Below are positions 35,301 through 43,739 of a stretch of 64,000 nt of DNA, in pieces (position 1 is the stretch's first letter; every line of letters starts with the position of its first letter). The notes beneath the pieces are model-generated. The model did no database searches. It saw only the letters and a list, made by a program, of their open reading frames with translations, and was not told the DNA's origin. The translations under genes were made by a program, and so were the position numbers. Source of the stretch: Zygaena filipendulae (lineage: Eukaryota; Arthropoda; Insecta; Lepidoptera; Zygaenidae); contig OU015675.1 of assembly GCA_907165275.2 (NCBI GenBank), forward strand, positions 5,287,501 to 5,351,500, given 5' to 3'.

Positions 35301-38300
35301 CTCCCAAAAAGAAGCTACTCTTTTCCTCATCACAGCAAAGAAATCAGGCACTCCCGATTCGGCAAACATATTCGAGGCACTACAGTATCTAGGCAGACCC
35401 ATCAGTATGCGAAAAGCATCATTATACTGCACGCGCATTGCCGTATAGGACTTTCTGAAAAAATTTGTCCAGAGTTGGCAAGTGTAAAAGCACTGGCAAT
35501 ACGCGTTAAACAGAACAATCTTGACGGATCTGCTGCATTTGCCAAATCTTCGGGCTAGCATATTGCATCGAATCGAGAGTGCCCTTCTCTCCCTCTCAAT
35601 ATCACAGTCATCCCTCAAATCCTCGGTAAGAACATGTCCTAGATATTTGAACTTTGTTACAACCCGAACTGCCGAGCCATCTAACAATACATCAGGTACC
35701 CTCTCCGGACCCTTGCCTGCTCGAAACACTAACATTTCAGATTTAGCTACATTATATTTCAGCCCATGAACATTAGCATAATGTTCACAGACTGAAAGCA
35801 ACCTCCTCAGTCCTTTGATAGACGGACTGAGAACCACCATGTCATCTGCGTAACTGAGACTGTTGACACACGTATTACCAATATGACATCCAATTTTTGT
35901 GGCTCTCAACTCCTCCATCAAGTCGTTAACGTAGATATTAAAAAGATCCGGAGAGGTAATACCCCCCTGACGTACTCCACAATCTAATCTATAAGGATTA
36001 GATGTTGCGTCGCCCCATTTAACACTGTTTATTTGGTTTCCGTACCAGTATCTCAACAGACCCACCACCTCTTTTGAAACATTAGACCGGTACAATTTCG
36101 CCCAGAGAATATCATAATTCACCAGGTCGAATGCCCGGCTCAAGTCCAAAAAACATGCGTAAACTGACGTTTTTCGACTCGTATAGTAGTCCACGGTATG
36201 CTTTAAACTAAGAATTGCCGAGTCTGTCGAGAGACCAGGGCGGAATCCAAATTGCGCATCATCAATCACAATATTTTTTTGCAGCTCGGGCTGTATCAAA
36301 CGTTCCAGAATTTTACCGGTGATGGTACCTAGTGAGATTGGACGGTAGTTGTTTGCTGAACCCAGATCACCGGTTTTATTTTTAACGATCGGTACCACTA
36401 TTGTCTTCATAAGGTCTTGTGGAAGATAAGAGTATTTAACGCACAAATTGAATAACCTACTTAGTTTAGAATGCACAACTTCACCTCCATATAGAATATG
36501 TTCTAAACTAAGGTCATCGTGGCCAGGTGATTTTCCACGCTTCATTTTTATAACTATATTGGTCACCTGTTCTGGAGTAAATTGCACCACAGGATTCTCG
36601 GTTGCTACTGAGGCATGACTGTGCTCGTCTCTCAGATCGGCGTTTATAGTTCGAGGGTGTATCTTGAACTGGTTTGCAAACATATTGGCTATCTGAGCAT
36701 GCTCATGCAACCCATTCACCTTTGTAGGTAGACCTGGCTTATAGGAAAACTTTTTTGTTTCCTTCCAAAACTTTGGAAAGTTACATTCTTTACGGTACAT
36801 AGCTAACATATCTAACTTTATAGACTCTTCATTTCTTTGACACCAGCGAAGTTTATTTTTAAAGTCCTTGCGGGTGGTGACCATTTTTTCATATATAGCC
36901 CCGTTAGAGGGCTTGCCTGTCATTATCCACGTTTCAAAATTTAATCTATAAACATGATGACTATTTTGCACGTGTAGATTCCAACCCGTGACTTGTTTTT
37001 TATACTGATTACATTTAGTATAACATCTCCCCACTGACTTTTTAGAACCTAATTGCATGATTTTAACAATTTGACTATACAAGTTATCTATAAAAATATA
37101 ATGCTCACTTAAATTATCACAGTACTTATAGTTTTCGCATTCATCACATTTAAAACTATCATTAATATTAGCTAAATATTTTTTACAGTAAGTGTAATAT
37201 ATGTCTATCTGCCTTTTATCCCTAACACCCCAGCGAATACTTGTCCTGCCAGCATGTAGGTCGTCAATGATAAGTCCCTGTGAAGCTTCATTGAAATTGC
37301 ACGTGACACATAACGGGAAATGGTCAGACCAAGCAACCTCATACAAAACTTTAACGGATACCATAGTCTTCCATGCCGCTTCAGTAGCAATGCAATGGTC
37401 CAACCATCGACGACTCCCATGGGCTTCACTTACAAAGGTGAATGTGTCTGAACTTATACCTAATTTTGCAACGTCAGCCCATATCCATTGCTGCTCGTCA
37501 CAAAAGCTTTTTAGTTCTTTACCAAAGCTAGCAGTGGGGTGCGCATTGAAATCCCCCAAAACATATACCGCTGAGACCTCCGATTCTTCGGTAAGGGCAC
37601 TTATACTTGCCAAACAATTCGTAAAATCGAGAAGATTATCCAACTCATCAGTGGGCATATACACATTAAAAACTAAAAAAGATCTTGAGTTTAAGGTTAT
37701 TCGAATTGCCATAATTCTATTTGTTGAACAATTTATTACCGAAACATCCGAAAATCGCGACTTACGCCACATAACGGCAAGACCACCGTATGGTCGGCCA
37801 CGCAATACACCCGCTGACACATCAACGGAAGAAATTGCTGCGCAATCAAATTCACTGTCTACGCTATATATAAAATCCAAATCATGCGGCAACAGCCAAG
37901 TTTCCTGTAAAACTAAAATATCTGCTTTTCGACATAGATCGCGAATATAATGGACCGATCTTTTAATTGATTTACAATTAAAAGATATTATGGTCGTATT
38001 ATTATTAGTATTAATGATGGGCGTATTATTCATATTTATTTGTTTATTAAAACGTTGTTAACAATATTACGTTCTCGAAAAACTCGATATTTAACACCTG
38101 CTGGCCAAAACTCACTTTTTAGAAAAAAATCTAATTTAATGCGCGATACTTTAATTTTAAAAGTAATATAAATCTGAGAATGACATAATTAACACATAAT
38201 AACCAAGCTATTGGTAAACTTGGTTTAATCTATATCTATACTTATAATAAAACTGTAGAGGTCAATTCTGTACATTGAATATATATTCAAAATTAATAAT

Positions 38301-41300
38301 GAAGGATGAATGGTTATCGATACTGATGCCAAAAATGCAATCAGAAAATTTTTTGTTTGTCTGTCTGTCTGTCTATTTGTATGTGCACGCATGAGCCAAA
38401 AACTACTGAAGGGATTTTAACTAAACTTGGTACGATTGTAGTCCATACTCCTGGGCAGGTTATATAGGCTTTGTAACATAACGCTAAGACACATAGAAGC
38501 TGAGCAGTGACGATAAATTTGAAGCAAGTCGGATGAAAATGCGCTTTCGAGCTCTTATCCTCGCATACATTTACTCAATCACGCAAAAACGGCAGAACGG
38601 ATATGAATGAAATTTGGCATGCACGTTTTCTGGATTACAGAGAAGGACATAGGGTACTTTTTATCTCGGAATTCTCGCGGGAACTCCGAAATTACCGCGG
38701 GTGAAACCGCGGGGCAAAGATAGTTATTAATAAAAAGGTTTAGTCTAGTGCTTTATTTATAGCAAAACTACAGAATTACTACTATCCAAACCATAGAACA
38801 GTTGCAAGGGACATCAACTGTTAAGTATTGAAAAAAAATCAGTGTCGCCGGGTGATTTTCGCACACAAAACTATGAACTATTCATTAACGTAACGAAATA
38901 ATAGTACATTGTTATCCTAGGGGTGAAAGTAACGTCTTAGTAAAGTAAAGTCTTTCTCCCGAGGATAACACTGTGCTTTTCATTACGAATGCAAGGAAAG
39001 TCAAAATAAAAAGAGGAATTAGCTAAAGAAAAAAATGAGTGAATTTTATTTTACGTAAATCAACCATTAGGTGTGCTACTGGCCAGTAAGTATGCCCCCT
39101 ATGACATAAAAAAAAAACTTGAGTTTCTGCAGTATCCAGCTGTCAGTTGAAAGCGATTCTCCCTAGGGCTGAAAAGTGTTACTTTCAACCCGCTTCTCAG
39201 GTAACTTCAGACCTACTTTCTGAGTATGAGTAATGAAAACGTTATTTGGTTACGTTTTCATTTAGTCACTGTTATCAAAATTCACAGTTTCGGAAATATT
39301 GTGTATAATAATGGGATTCCAGCAAAGCGAGTTTTTGAAAAGTTAGAGTACTTTCTCTAACATCCGTTGCAACCGTGGCGCTTCTGCCCCACCTACAACC
39401 TACATGTCCTCTCTAGTTAATTTATTTTCTCTGTGGTCCGAAACCTGCCGTATTGTATTGCGTGTTACTTTTTCTTAACAAAGACGTATTATCATGTTCT
39501 TATTTGAATAGATCTGGAAGCAACGCAAAACTGGCTTTGGAACACGATTCGTTACTTGGCAACAAAATCCAAGCGGGTGCCGACGTGATTCTTTACAAAA
39601 GTCCCGACAGTCTGCTCAACGGAAAAGCGTTTTGGACCAAAAACATACCTTTAGAAAACTCTAAAACTGCCACAGATTTATATGGTGGTAGTCTTAATTA
39701 TTTAAACAGGTAAGTGTTATTTTTGCCATAGAATTAAACCTAGTGTGAAAGTTTATGTAGATGCTGTGTTGATTATTTTAGCGACATCCAAAAAAGGAGG
39801 AGGTTCTCAATTCTGTTTTTTTTTTTTTACTACAATCAGAATCAAACACTTACAGATATCTGCAGGGCAATTATGCAATTATGTAACTTTTGTTGCTATC
39901 ATATTTCAGTTTCAACTGTTTCAATCAGAAAAATAGTGATTTTGTGATTAATTAACCATGTTTAGGCAGCTTCAACTTTTGAAGTATGTTTATTTTGGGT
40001 GATTGCTAGATGTTGTAGGTGTCAAAACGTGCAATTATTTTGATTGAAACCAAAAAAATTATAGAAACAAAAGTTACGTAATAGCCCCTCTAATTGTAAA
40101 TAATACACGTTTGTTGTAATAATATAATTGTTCATATCTACGCTTACAATCAGGCGAGATTATGGACAAATGTCTGACCAATCAGTTAATAAAAAAAAAA
40201 AAAAATATACGTTTAGCTTTAAGTAAAGGGTCTTTCAATAAGGACGGGTCGATTTTGACATGAAATAAAAAAGGCCGTGTGTGAGATTTTAACGATTTTT
40301 TTTTTTATTTGAAAGAGCTATATATGCCATTATGTGTGGAAAATCACATCGTTTAAATGTCCGCCGCGGCTTCTCACGGTGGCACGAATTCGAGTTGTCC
40401 AATGTTCAACAACTCTGCCGCATAGTTCGGGTTGAATTTCAGCGATAGCCTGAGCTATGTTGACTTTAAGGGCATCGGTCGATTGTGGCTTATTGGTATA
40501 GACCTGCGACTTAAGAAAACCCCACAAAAAAAAGTCTAAAGGTGATAAGTCGCAGGATCTCGGTGGCCAATTCACAATTCAATTTGAAGGACCACCTCGT
40601 CTGCCGTAAAATGGGCGCAATGCACGTAACGTTTGCACTAACGAACACTCATTTTGGTAATACATTTTTAACATTTGGACGTGTTGCTCAACCGTGTAAC
40701 TTGCCATGGTGATTTGGCATTACTAACTGAATAAAAAAATATAGGTTAGAAAGACGACGTTAAAACAACATGGCCGCCACAGGCTGCCAACATCGACCCG
40801 TCCCTATTGAAAGACCCTTTATTTGTTTATATTTACATTTATTTATGTATTAACAGAATACCTCATCGAAGTTTTGACCATTTGTGATTTTGACTATACA
40901 AACAGGGCAAGGTCGAACTTCGAAAAAAAAAAATGATTTTAGTTTAAAATAGCACTTAAGACAGCGGTTTTTGAAGTTATTTCTCTGTGAAGTGATGCAA
41001 CAGAATTGTATACGTATTACAGCACAATGCTCTTAATATAGAGACGATAGTGATGACCATCGATCAGTGCAACTATGTAACTTTTGTTGCTATGATTTAT
41101 CGATTTCAATCAGAAACCAGGCGGTTTAGAAATCGAAAGATTATAGTATGAAGTTACATAATAGCCCTGCAGGCGTATATTTCAACTTTTTCTTCTTAAC
41201 AGAAATGGAAACGTTGCTTCACTATCAGCACAGCACGTACCGAATTTGGGAGATCAGTTTTCCGCTGCGGCTAAACTCCACCTGTTTCACAATGAAAATC

Positions 41301-42857
41301 ACAACCTGGACGTTGATGGAAAGTTCACAAGAACGTTTCCAATGAACACCGCAAGTAATGGCTTCAACATCTATTCGGGTAACGTGGACTATCATTACAA
41401 GTAGGTGTTTTATCAATCATTCCGTCAATTACATGGTGGTAACGTTATTTTTAATTTTGTAACGATAATAAACCTACCGCGATTTCAATAAGACTCATTA
41501 TTCAATGCATAGGTACAGTTGTTAATATTTAATGGAACGTTAAACGCTATTTTTATGCCATGCAATATAAGTCTTTAATTCCATTGCTTAAGACTTAATA
41601 AATTATTATCGTTACAAAATTAAAATTAACGTTGCCCACCTCTACCGTTGAATCGGAGCCGTGCGTTTGGGATTGTGTTTTTGGTACGCGTGTTAACTGT
41701 TATGGGCAAGGAATGCTGTTGGTCATAGTGAATAAGGGCCCAGATGTAAATAGACGGAGTCTGTCGGCGTCTGCCACGGAACACATGTCTGGCACGCTCT
41801 GTAGATATAAACGGACCTCAAATCGGTTCGTTTGTATGAAGTGACACTGGTCTGAATCAGACCAGTGACACTTTCCGATATAATTTATTGTCTTATCTTC
41901 TAATATATATAAATCACGTGTCACGTTGTTTGTCCGCGATGGACTCCGAAACTACTGAACGGATTTTGATAAAATTTTGCAACCATTTATAATATGGTCC
42001 CACTTAAAAGATAGGATAGTTTTTTTCCCGGAATTCCCTCGGGAACTGATGGACATAGAGTACTTTTTTCCCGTAATCTCCGCGGGAACTCCGAAATTAC
42101 CGCGGATGAAATCGCGGGGGACAGCTAGTCTAATATATATAAATCACGTGTCACGTTGTTTGTCCGCGATGGACTCCGAAACTACTGAACGGATTTTGAT
42201 AAAATTTTGCAACCATTTATAATATGGTCCAACTTAAAAGATAGGATAGTTTTTATCCCGGAATTCCCTCGGGAACTGAAGGGCATAGAGTAAATTTTCC
42301 CACAACCTCCGCGGGAATTTCGAAATTACTGCGGATGAAATCGCGGGGGACAGCTAGTCTAATATATATAAATCACGTGTCACGTTGTTGGTCCGCGATG
42401 GACTCCGAAACTACTGAACGGATTTTGATAAAATTTTGCAACCGTTTATAATATGGTCCAAATTAAAAGATAGGATAGTTTTTATCCCGGAATTCCCTCG
42501 GGAACTGAAGGGCATAGAGTACTTTTTTCCCGCAACCTCCGCGGGAACTTCGAAATTACCGCGGATGAAATCGCGGGGGACAGCTAGTATGGACTATACT
42601 TTTGCTTTTGCGTTGTGTGATAGTGTCCAAAGATTATTTATTCTTACCATTTCAGGGATAGATTGGGAGTGAACCTTGGTATAGACCATTCAGATTTGAG
42701 CCAAAGAACTGACTACACCGCAATGGGAAATATGAACATCTTCCGCGACAAAGACACCAGTGTAAACCTCAATGTTGGTGCTACGAAGACATTGACTCCT
42801 TCCTACTCATCACCATTTGAACCGAACATTGGTATCACGTTTAGAAAAGATTTTTAG
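32027..42857 (+). CDS. Attacin-like protein with four G domains (5 exons)
   Basis: Secreted antimicrobial protein of the attacin family, which acts on Gram-negative outer membranes. Exons: 32027-32397, 34816-35010, 39512-39709, 41203-41400, 42656-42857. All junctions are GT-AG and every intron is phase 2. The coding length is 1,164 nt, giving 387 residues with no internal stop. Residues 1-24 or so form a signal peptide (LLLTTAICGSVKG). The propeptide is acidic and Tyr/Asp-rich, ending in the furin site RAKR (66-69). The N domain is 70-124. Four ~66-residue glycine/asparagine-rich repeats follow (125-189, 190-255, 256-321, 322-387). The last two match the usual attacin G1 and G2. Classical attacins have two G domains and a mature length near 185; here it is about 318. 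I chose the ATG at 32027 because the frame upstream opens only with TTG. The C-terminus (EPNIGITFRKDF) is attacin-typical. Family assignment is firm; activity is inferred. Confidence 0.88.
32438..32590 (+). mobile_element. Degenerate Helitron in intron 1
   Basis: Starts 'tcaatgcgaaagtgagttcg', retains 'atgaaattttgcattcaggg' and 'ggggtacagaaaaggacatt'. The 3' end is lost near the border of the following inverted-array repeat. Confidence 0.5.
32665..33990. mobile_element. Foldback-type repeat with ~135-bp subrepeats
   Basis: Three direct copies of CTCGAGCGCGTCAGAT-like motifs lie at 32724, 32855 and 32993, spaced 131 and 138 bp. They are mirrored by inverted copies near 33694 (diverged), 33828 and 33966, spaced 134 and 138 bp. 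Between motifs the units share poly-A and 'gcgaatttttgaaaatg'-like sequence. The unique centre, about 33020-33690, has no ORF. Arms built from tandem subrepeats are typical of Foldback-like DNA elements; superfamily unknown. Boundaries are approximate. Confidence 0.6.
34019..34079 (+). mobile_element. Helitron 3' relic in intron 1
   Basis: 'tttatgcggctgaaacgggg' hairpin remnant followed by gtacagCTAG (34076-34079). Confidence 0.5.
34118..34265 (+). repeat. tRNA-like SINE fragment
   Basis: A-box-like tttggtgtagaagtg and a perfect B-box GGTTCGATTCG about 30 bp later. The body beyond 34190 differs from the main SINE family here, so this is a second SINE type. Confidence 0.5.
34266..34815. other. 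3' part of attacin-like intron 1
   Basis: AT-rich intron sequence without a recognisable repeat. It ends with the acceptor ATTTCAG at 34815, preceded by a T-rich run 'attttttttagatattttgc' some 50 bp upstream. Confidence 0.45.
34816..35010 (+). CDS. Attacin-like exon 2: extra G repeat 1
   Basis: 195 nt (65 codons), phase 2 at both ends. It encodes NGNGLSLSAENAKDVATK through FGTIVDFNTV. It aligns with exon 4 (NGNVASLSAQHVPNLGDQ) from the first residue, showing that it is a G-domain duplicate. Donor GTAAGT. Confidence 0.88.
35028..38234 (-). mobile_element. Non-LTR retrotransposon (LINE), antisense in intron 2
   Basis: Minus-strand insertion with one long intact ORF and a short 3' UTR ending in an AATAAA-like signal. 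The tail is a (TTA)n microsatellite (about 35028-35054 on the + strand as ATT/ATA repeats). No ORF1 is visible upstream, and the 5' limit is placed at the next element (38235) for want of a target duplication, so the copy may be 5'-truncated. It accounts for about 70% of intron 2. Confidence 0.8.
35193..38033 (-). CDS. LINE ORF2: endonuclease-reverse transcriptase
   Basis: 946 residues, uninterrupted. The N-terminal half is an APE-type endonuclease: SFNCKS (about 17-22), LQETW with the catalytic Glu at 44, GDFNAHP (160-166), WLDH (210-213) and SDH (236-238). The reverse transcriptase follows at about 485-800: RGKSPGHDDL (499-508), FGFRPG (595-600), FLDLSRAFD with Asp 630, VRQGGITSP, and the catalytic YADD (728-731). 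The thumb region has FKYLGHVL. A C-terminal domain of about 150 residues is retained, with no RNase H. It nicks target DNA and copies its RNA in place. APE plus RT architecture fits the Jockey/CR1/L2-like groups; I cannot fix the clade. An intact frame argues for a recent insertion. It is not a host gene. Confidence 0.88.
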   Translation of the reverse strand: MNNTPIINTNNNTTIISFNCKSIKRSVHYIRDLCRKADILVLQETWLLPHDLDFIYSVDSEFDCAAISSVDVSAGVLRGRPYGGLAVMWRKSRFSDVSVINCSTNRIMAIRITLNSRSFLVFNVYMPTDELDNLLDFTNCLASISALTEESEVSAVYVLGDFNAHPTASFGKELKSFCDEQQWIWADVAKLGISSDTFTFVSEAHGSRRWLDHCIATEAAWKTMVSVKVLYEVAWSDHFPLCVTCNFNEASQGLIIDDLHAGRTSIRWGVRDKRQIDIYYTYCKKYLANINDSFKCDECENYKYCDNLSEHYIFIDNLYSQIVKIMQLGSKKSVGRCYTKCNQYKKQVTGWNLHVQNSHHVYRLNFETWIMTGKPSNGAIYEKMVTTRKDFKNKLRWCQRNEESIKLDMLAMYRKECNFPKFWKETKKFSYKPGLPTKVNGLHEHAQIANMFANQFKIHPRTINADLRDEHSHASVATENPVVQFTPEQVTNIVIKMKRGKSPGHDDLSLEHILYGGEVVHSKLSRLFNLCVKYSYLPQDLMKTIVVPIVKNKTGDLGSANNYRPISLGTITGKILERLIQPELQKNIVIDDAQFGFRPGLSTDSAILSLKHTVDYYTSRKTSVYACFLDLSRAFDLVNYDILWAKLYRSNVSKEVVGLLRYWYGNQINSVKWGDATSNPYRLDCGVRQGGITSPDLFNIYVNDLMEELRATKIGCHIGNTCVNSLSYADDMVVLSPSIKGLRRLLSVCEHYANVHGLKYNVAKSEMLVFRAGKGPERVPDVLLDGSAVRVVTKFKYLGHVLTEDLRDDCDIERERRALSIRCNMLARRFGKCSRSVKIVLFNAYCQCFYTCQLWTNFFRKSYTAMRVQYNDAFRILMGLPRYCSASNMFAESGVPDFFAVMRKRVASFWERLRASSNGILRVVCDGMSSNIFRYWLSVHQNSNKK
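38235..38723 (+). mobile_element. Helitron, long subfamily, uninterrupted
   Basis: TC at 38235, 'cttataataaaactgtagag', 'ttctgtacattgaatatata', (CTGT)n, 'gcagtgacgataaatttgaa', hairpin 'ccgcgggtgaaaccgcgg', terminal ATAG|T. At about 489 bp it is the empty-site counterpart of the MITE-interrupted copy at 18562-19329. It lies immediately upstream of the LINE in intron 2. Confidence 0.8.
38907..39240 (+). repeat. Unclassified ~600-bp repeat, internally deleted
   Basis: Matches both ends of the 57281-57895 copy ('agtacattgttatcctaggg' at the left, 'aacccgcttctcaggtaact' at the right). It has lost the middle and gained a retroelement tail at about 39062-39115. Confidence 0.6.
39062..39115 (+). 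repeat. Poly(A)-ended retroelement tail
   Basis: 'gtatgccccctatgacataa' followed by A10. The same ending (gtttgccccctatgacatta) occurs at 56740-56775. It is inserted within the surrounding repeat, so it is younger. Confidence 0.5.
39512..39709 (+). CDS. Attacin-like exon 3: extra G repeat 2
   Basis: 198 nt (66 codons), phase 2 at both ends. It encodes SGSNAKLALEHDSLLGNK through GGSLNYLNR. It is the most diverged of the four repeats, with the G/N-rich start reduced to SGSN, but the LG.(K/Q), LY/LF and terminal hydrophobic-(D/N)-Y pattern is kept. Acceptor TTGAATAG, donor GTAAGT. Confidence 0.85.
39863..40089 (+). mobile_element. TIR MITE (CAGGGCAATT), copy B, intron 3
   Basis: 227 bp, ends CAGGGCAATTATG and TAATAGCCCCT. 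The interior matches copy A in 'ttgttgctatcatatttcag' and 'cttttgaagtatgtttattt'. Confidence 0.75.
40226..40819 (-). mobile_element. Tc1/mariner-like element, internally deleted
   Basis: 594 bp with ~28-bp inverted ends (AAGGGTCTTTCAATARGGAC...) and a TA target duplication (40224-40225 and 40820-40821). On the minus strand the N-terminal helix-turn-helix segment survives (MASYTVEQHVQMLKMYYQNE to FYGRRGGPSN, about 40580-40705). It is joined directly to the C-terminal catalytic segment; the central part with the first catalytic Asp residues is missing. A dead but trans-mobilisable derivative. Confidence 0.85.
40330..40575 (-). pseudogene. Transposase C-terminal remnant (IS630/Tc1/mariner type)
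   Basis: Encodes NWPPRSCDLSPLDFFLWGFL, the WPxRSPDLxPxDFFLWG motif that carries the final catalytic acidic residue in IS630/Tc1/mariner transposases. It continues to GGHLNDVIFHT and a stop. Upstream coding is cut by the internal deletion and an in-frame stop after GRRGGPSN. Confidence 0.85.
41065..41169 (+). mobile_element. TIR MITE (CAGGGCAATT), copy C, deletion derivative
   Basis: 105 bp keeping both ends (CAGTGCAACTATGTAAC and GTTACATAATAGCCCTG) with most of the interior deleted. It ends 33 bp before exon 4, so it abuts that exon's polypyrimidine tract. Confidence 0.7.
41203..41400 (+). CDS. Attacin-like exon 4: canonical G1 domain
   Basis: 198 nt, phase 2 at both ends. NGNVASLSAQHVPNLGDQFS through SGNVDYHYK is the best match to the attacin G1 consensus, including HxPxxGDx, the LFHN(E)NH segment and the terminal DYHYK. 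Acceptor TTCTTCTTAACAG. Confidence 0.92.
41899..42587 (+). mobile_element. Tandem triplet of Helitrons in intron 4
   Basis: Three nearly identical units, 41899-42128 (230 bp), 42129-42357 (229 bp) and 42358-42587 (230 bp), each run from TCTAATATATATAAATCACG to acagCTAG with no bases between them. Each has hairpin 'ccgcggatgaaatcgcgg'. A mirrored copy of the subfamily is at 46812-47052. Head-to-tail arrays without spacers are expected of rolling-circle transposition. The array ends 68 bp before exon 5. Confidence 0.88.
42656..42857 (+). CDS. Attacin-like exon 5: canonical G2 domain and stop
   Basis: Encodes DRLGVNLGIDHSDLSQRTDY through SSPFEPNIGITFRKDF and a TAG at 42855-42857. The W/F-EPN-x-G-(F/I)-x-(L/F) ending is the attacin C-terminus. 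Acceptor TTACCATTTCAG. Confidence 0.92.
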
Positions 42858-43325
42858 TTTTTAAGCAGAACTATTTTGTAAAAACATAATACCTATTTAA
42901 ATTGGAAAATAACTAAACATTACATTACATTACATATCGGCCCTTAGCCTACAACACCGCTCAAATCGAAAATCATAAAAGTAACTCAAGATCAGTACTT
43001 ACCTAAGTATAAATAATAATTTCTTAATCGCTAATTAGATATTTTATTATATTGTACCTAACAACTGAAAAATTCCACCGATTTTTTAGAATAGACAGTT
43101 TTTAACGTCTCCTCAAGTTGGTAAAAATGACTGTGGTGTTGTTAGCTAAGGGACAATATTTAAAAACAATGAACATACATAAAAAAAAACATACATACAA
43201 TCGAACATAGAACCTACTCCTTTTTGGAAGTCGGTTAAAAACTCAGTGGATTTAAGTAGCAAGTTGTTTTATGCCAATGTCTATTGTTAGAAATAAGCTG
43301 CATTTAAAATCAGAAGTGATACTTA
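42858..43325. other. Attacin-like 3' UTR and spacer
   Basis: No canonical AATAAA near the stop; AT-rich variants only (for example ATAAAT near 43008). A solo right end of the AACCGACTTCCAAAA family lies at 43221-43236. Confidence 0.4.
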
Positions 43326-43528
43326 CGGCCGCACTCAGAGTCGACTTTAATGATTACTTAGTTAAGTATGGATTTTAAAAACAAAATTGCCGCAATCAGA
43401 GATGTTCAGAAAATTAATGTAAATTGGCATTTAATGGGATGTAACTTAACTTGTGTGATTGCGGCAGTTTTGTTTTAAAAATCTATACTTAACTAAGTAA
43501 TCATTAAAGTCGACTCTGAGTGCGGCGG
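43326..43528. mobile_element. Foldback MITE, PIF/Harbinger-like, copy 2
   Basis: 203 bp. The arms are the same as at 14468 (GCCGCACTCAGAGTCGAC and return), flanked by TTA on both sides (43323-43325 and 43529-43531). It lies between the two immune genes, about 390 bp before the gloverin ATG. Confidence 0.75.
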
Positions 43529-43739
43529 TTAGACAATACAAAGGTAATTCCCTGACTGATGATGAGTCATGGTAAAATATTGTACGTAACCGACTTTCTT
43601 ACTCAGAAAACCGACTTATCTGTAATAGGTAGCCTTACTGTTTTGTGTTTATATCCATTATTTAAAGATCAACCTTCATCCTTATGTTGTAAGATTCCTT
43701 TTCAGAAGTAATCATATTGCATTGCATATTTTGTATTAG

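Noticed and set aside
37201..37950. 249-codon plus-strand frame
   Set aside because: It is the antisense shadow of the LINE endonuclease region. Its protein is unlike any family, while the minus strand has full catalytic motifs.
41977..42672. Two similar plus-strand frames ('MQPFIIWS...' type)
   Set aside because: They are translations of successive Helitron units, repeated because the units are repeated.
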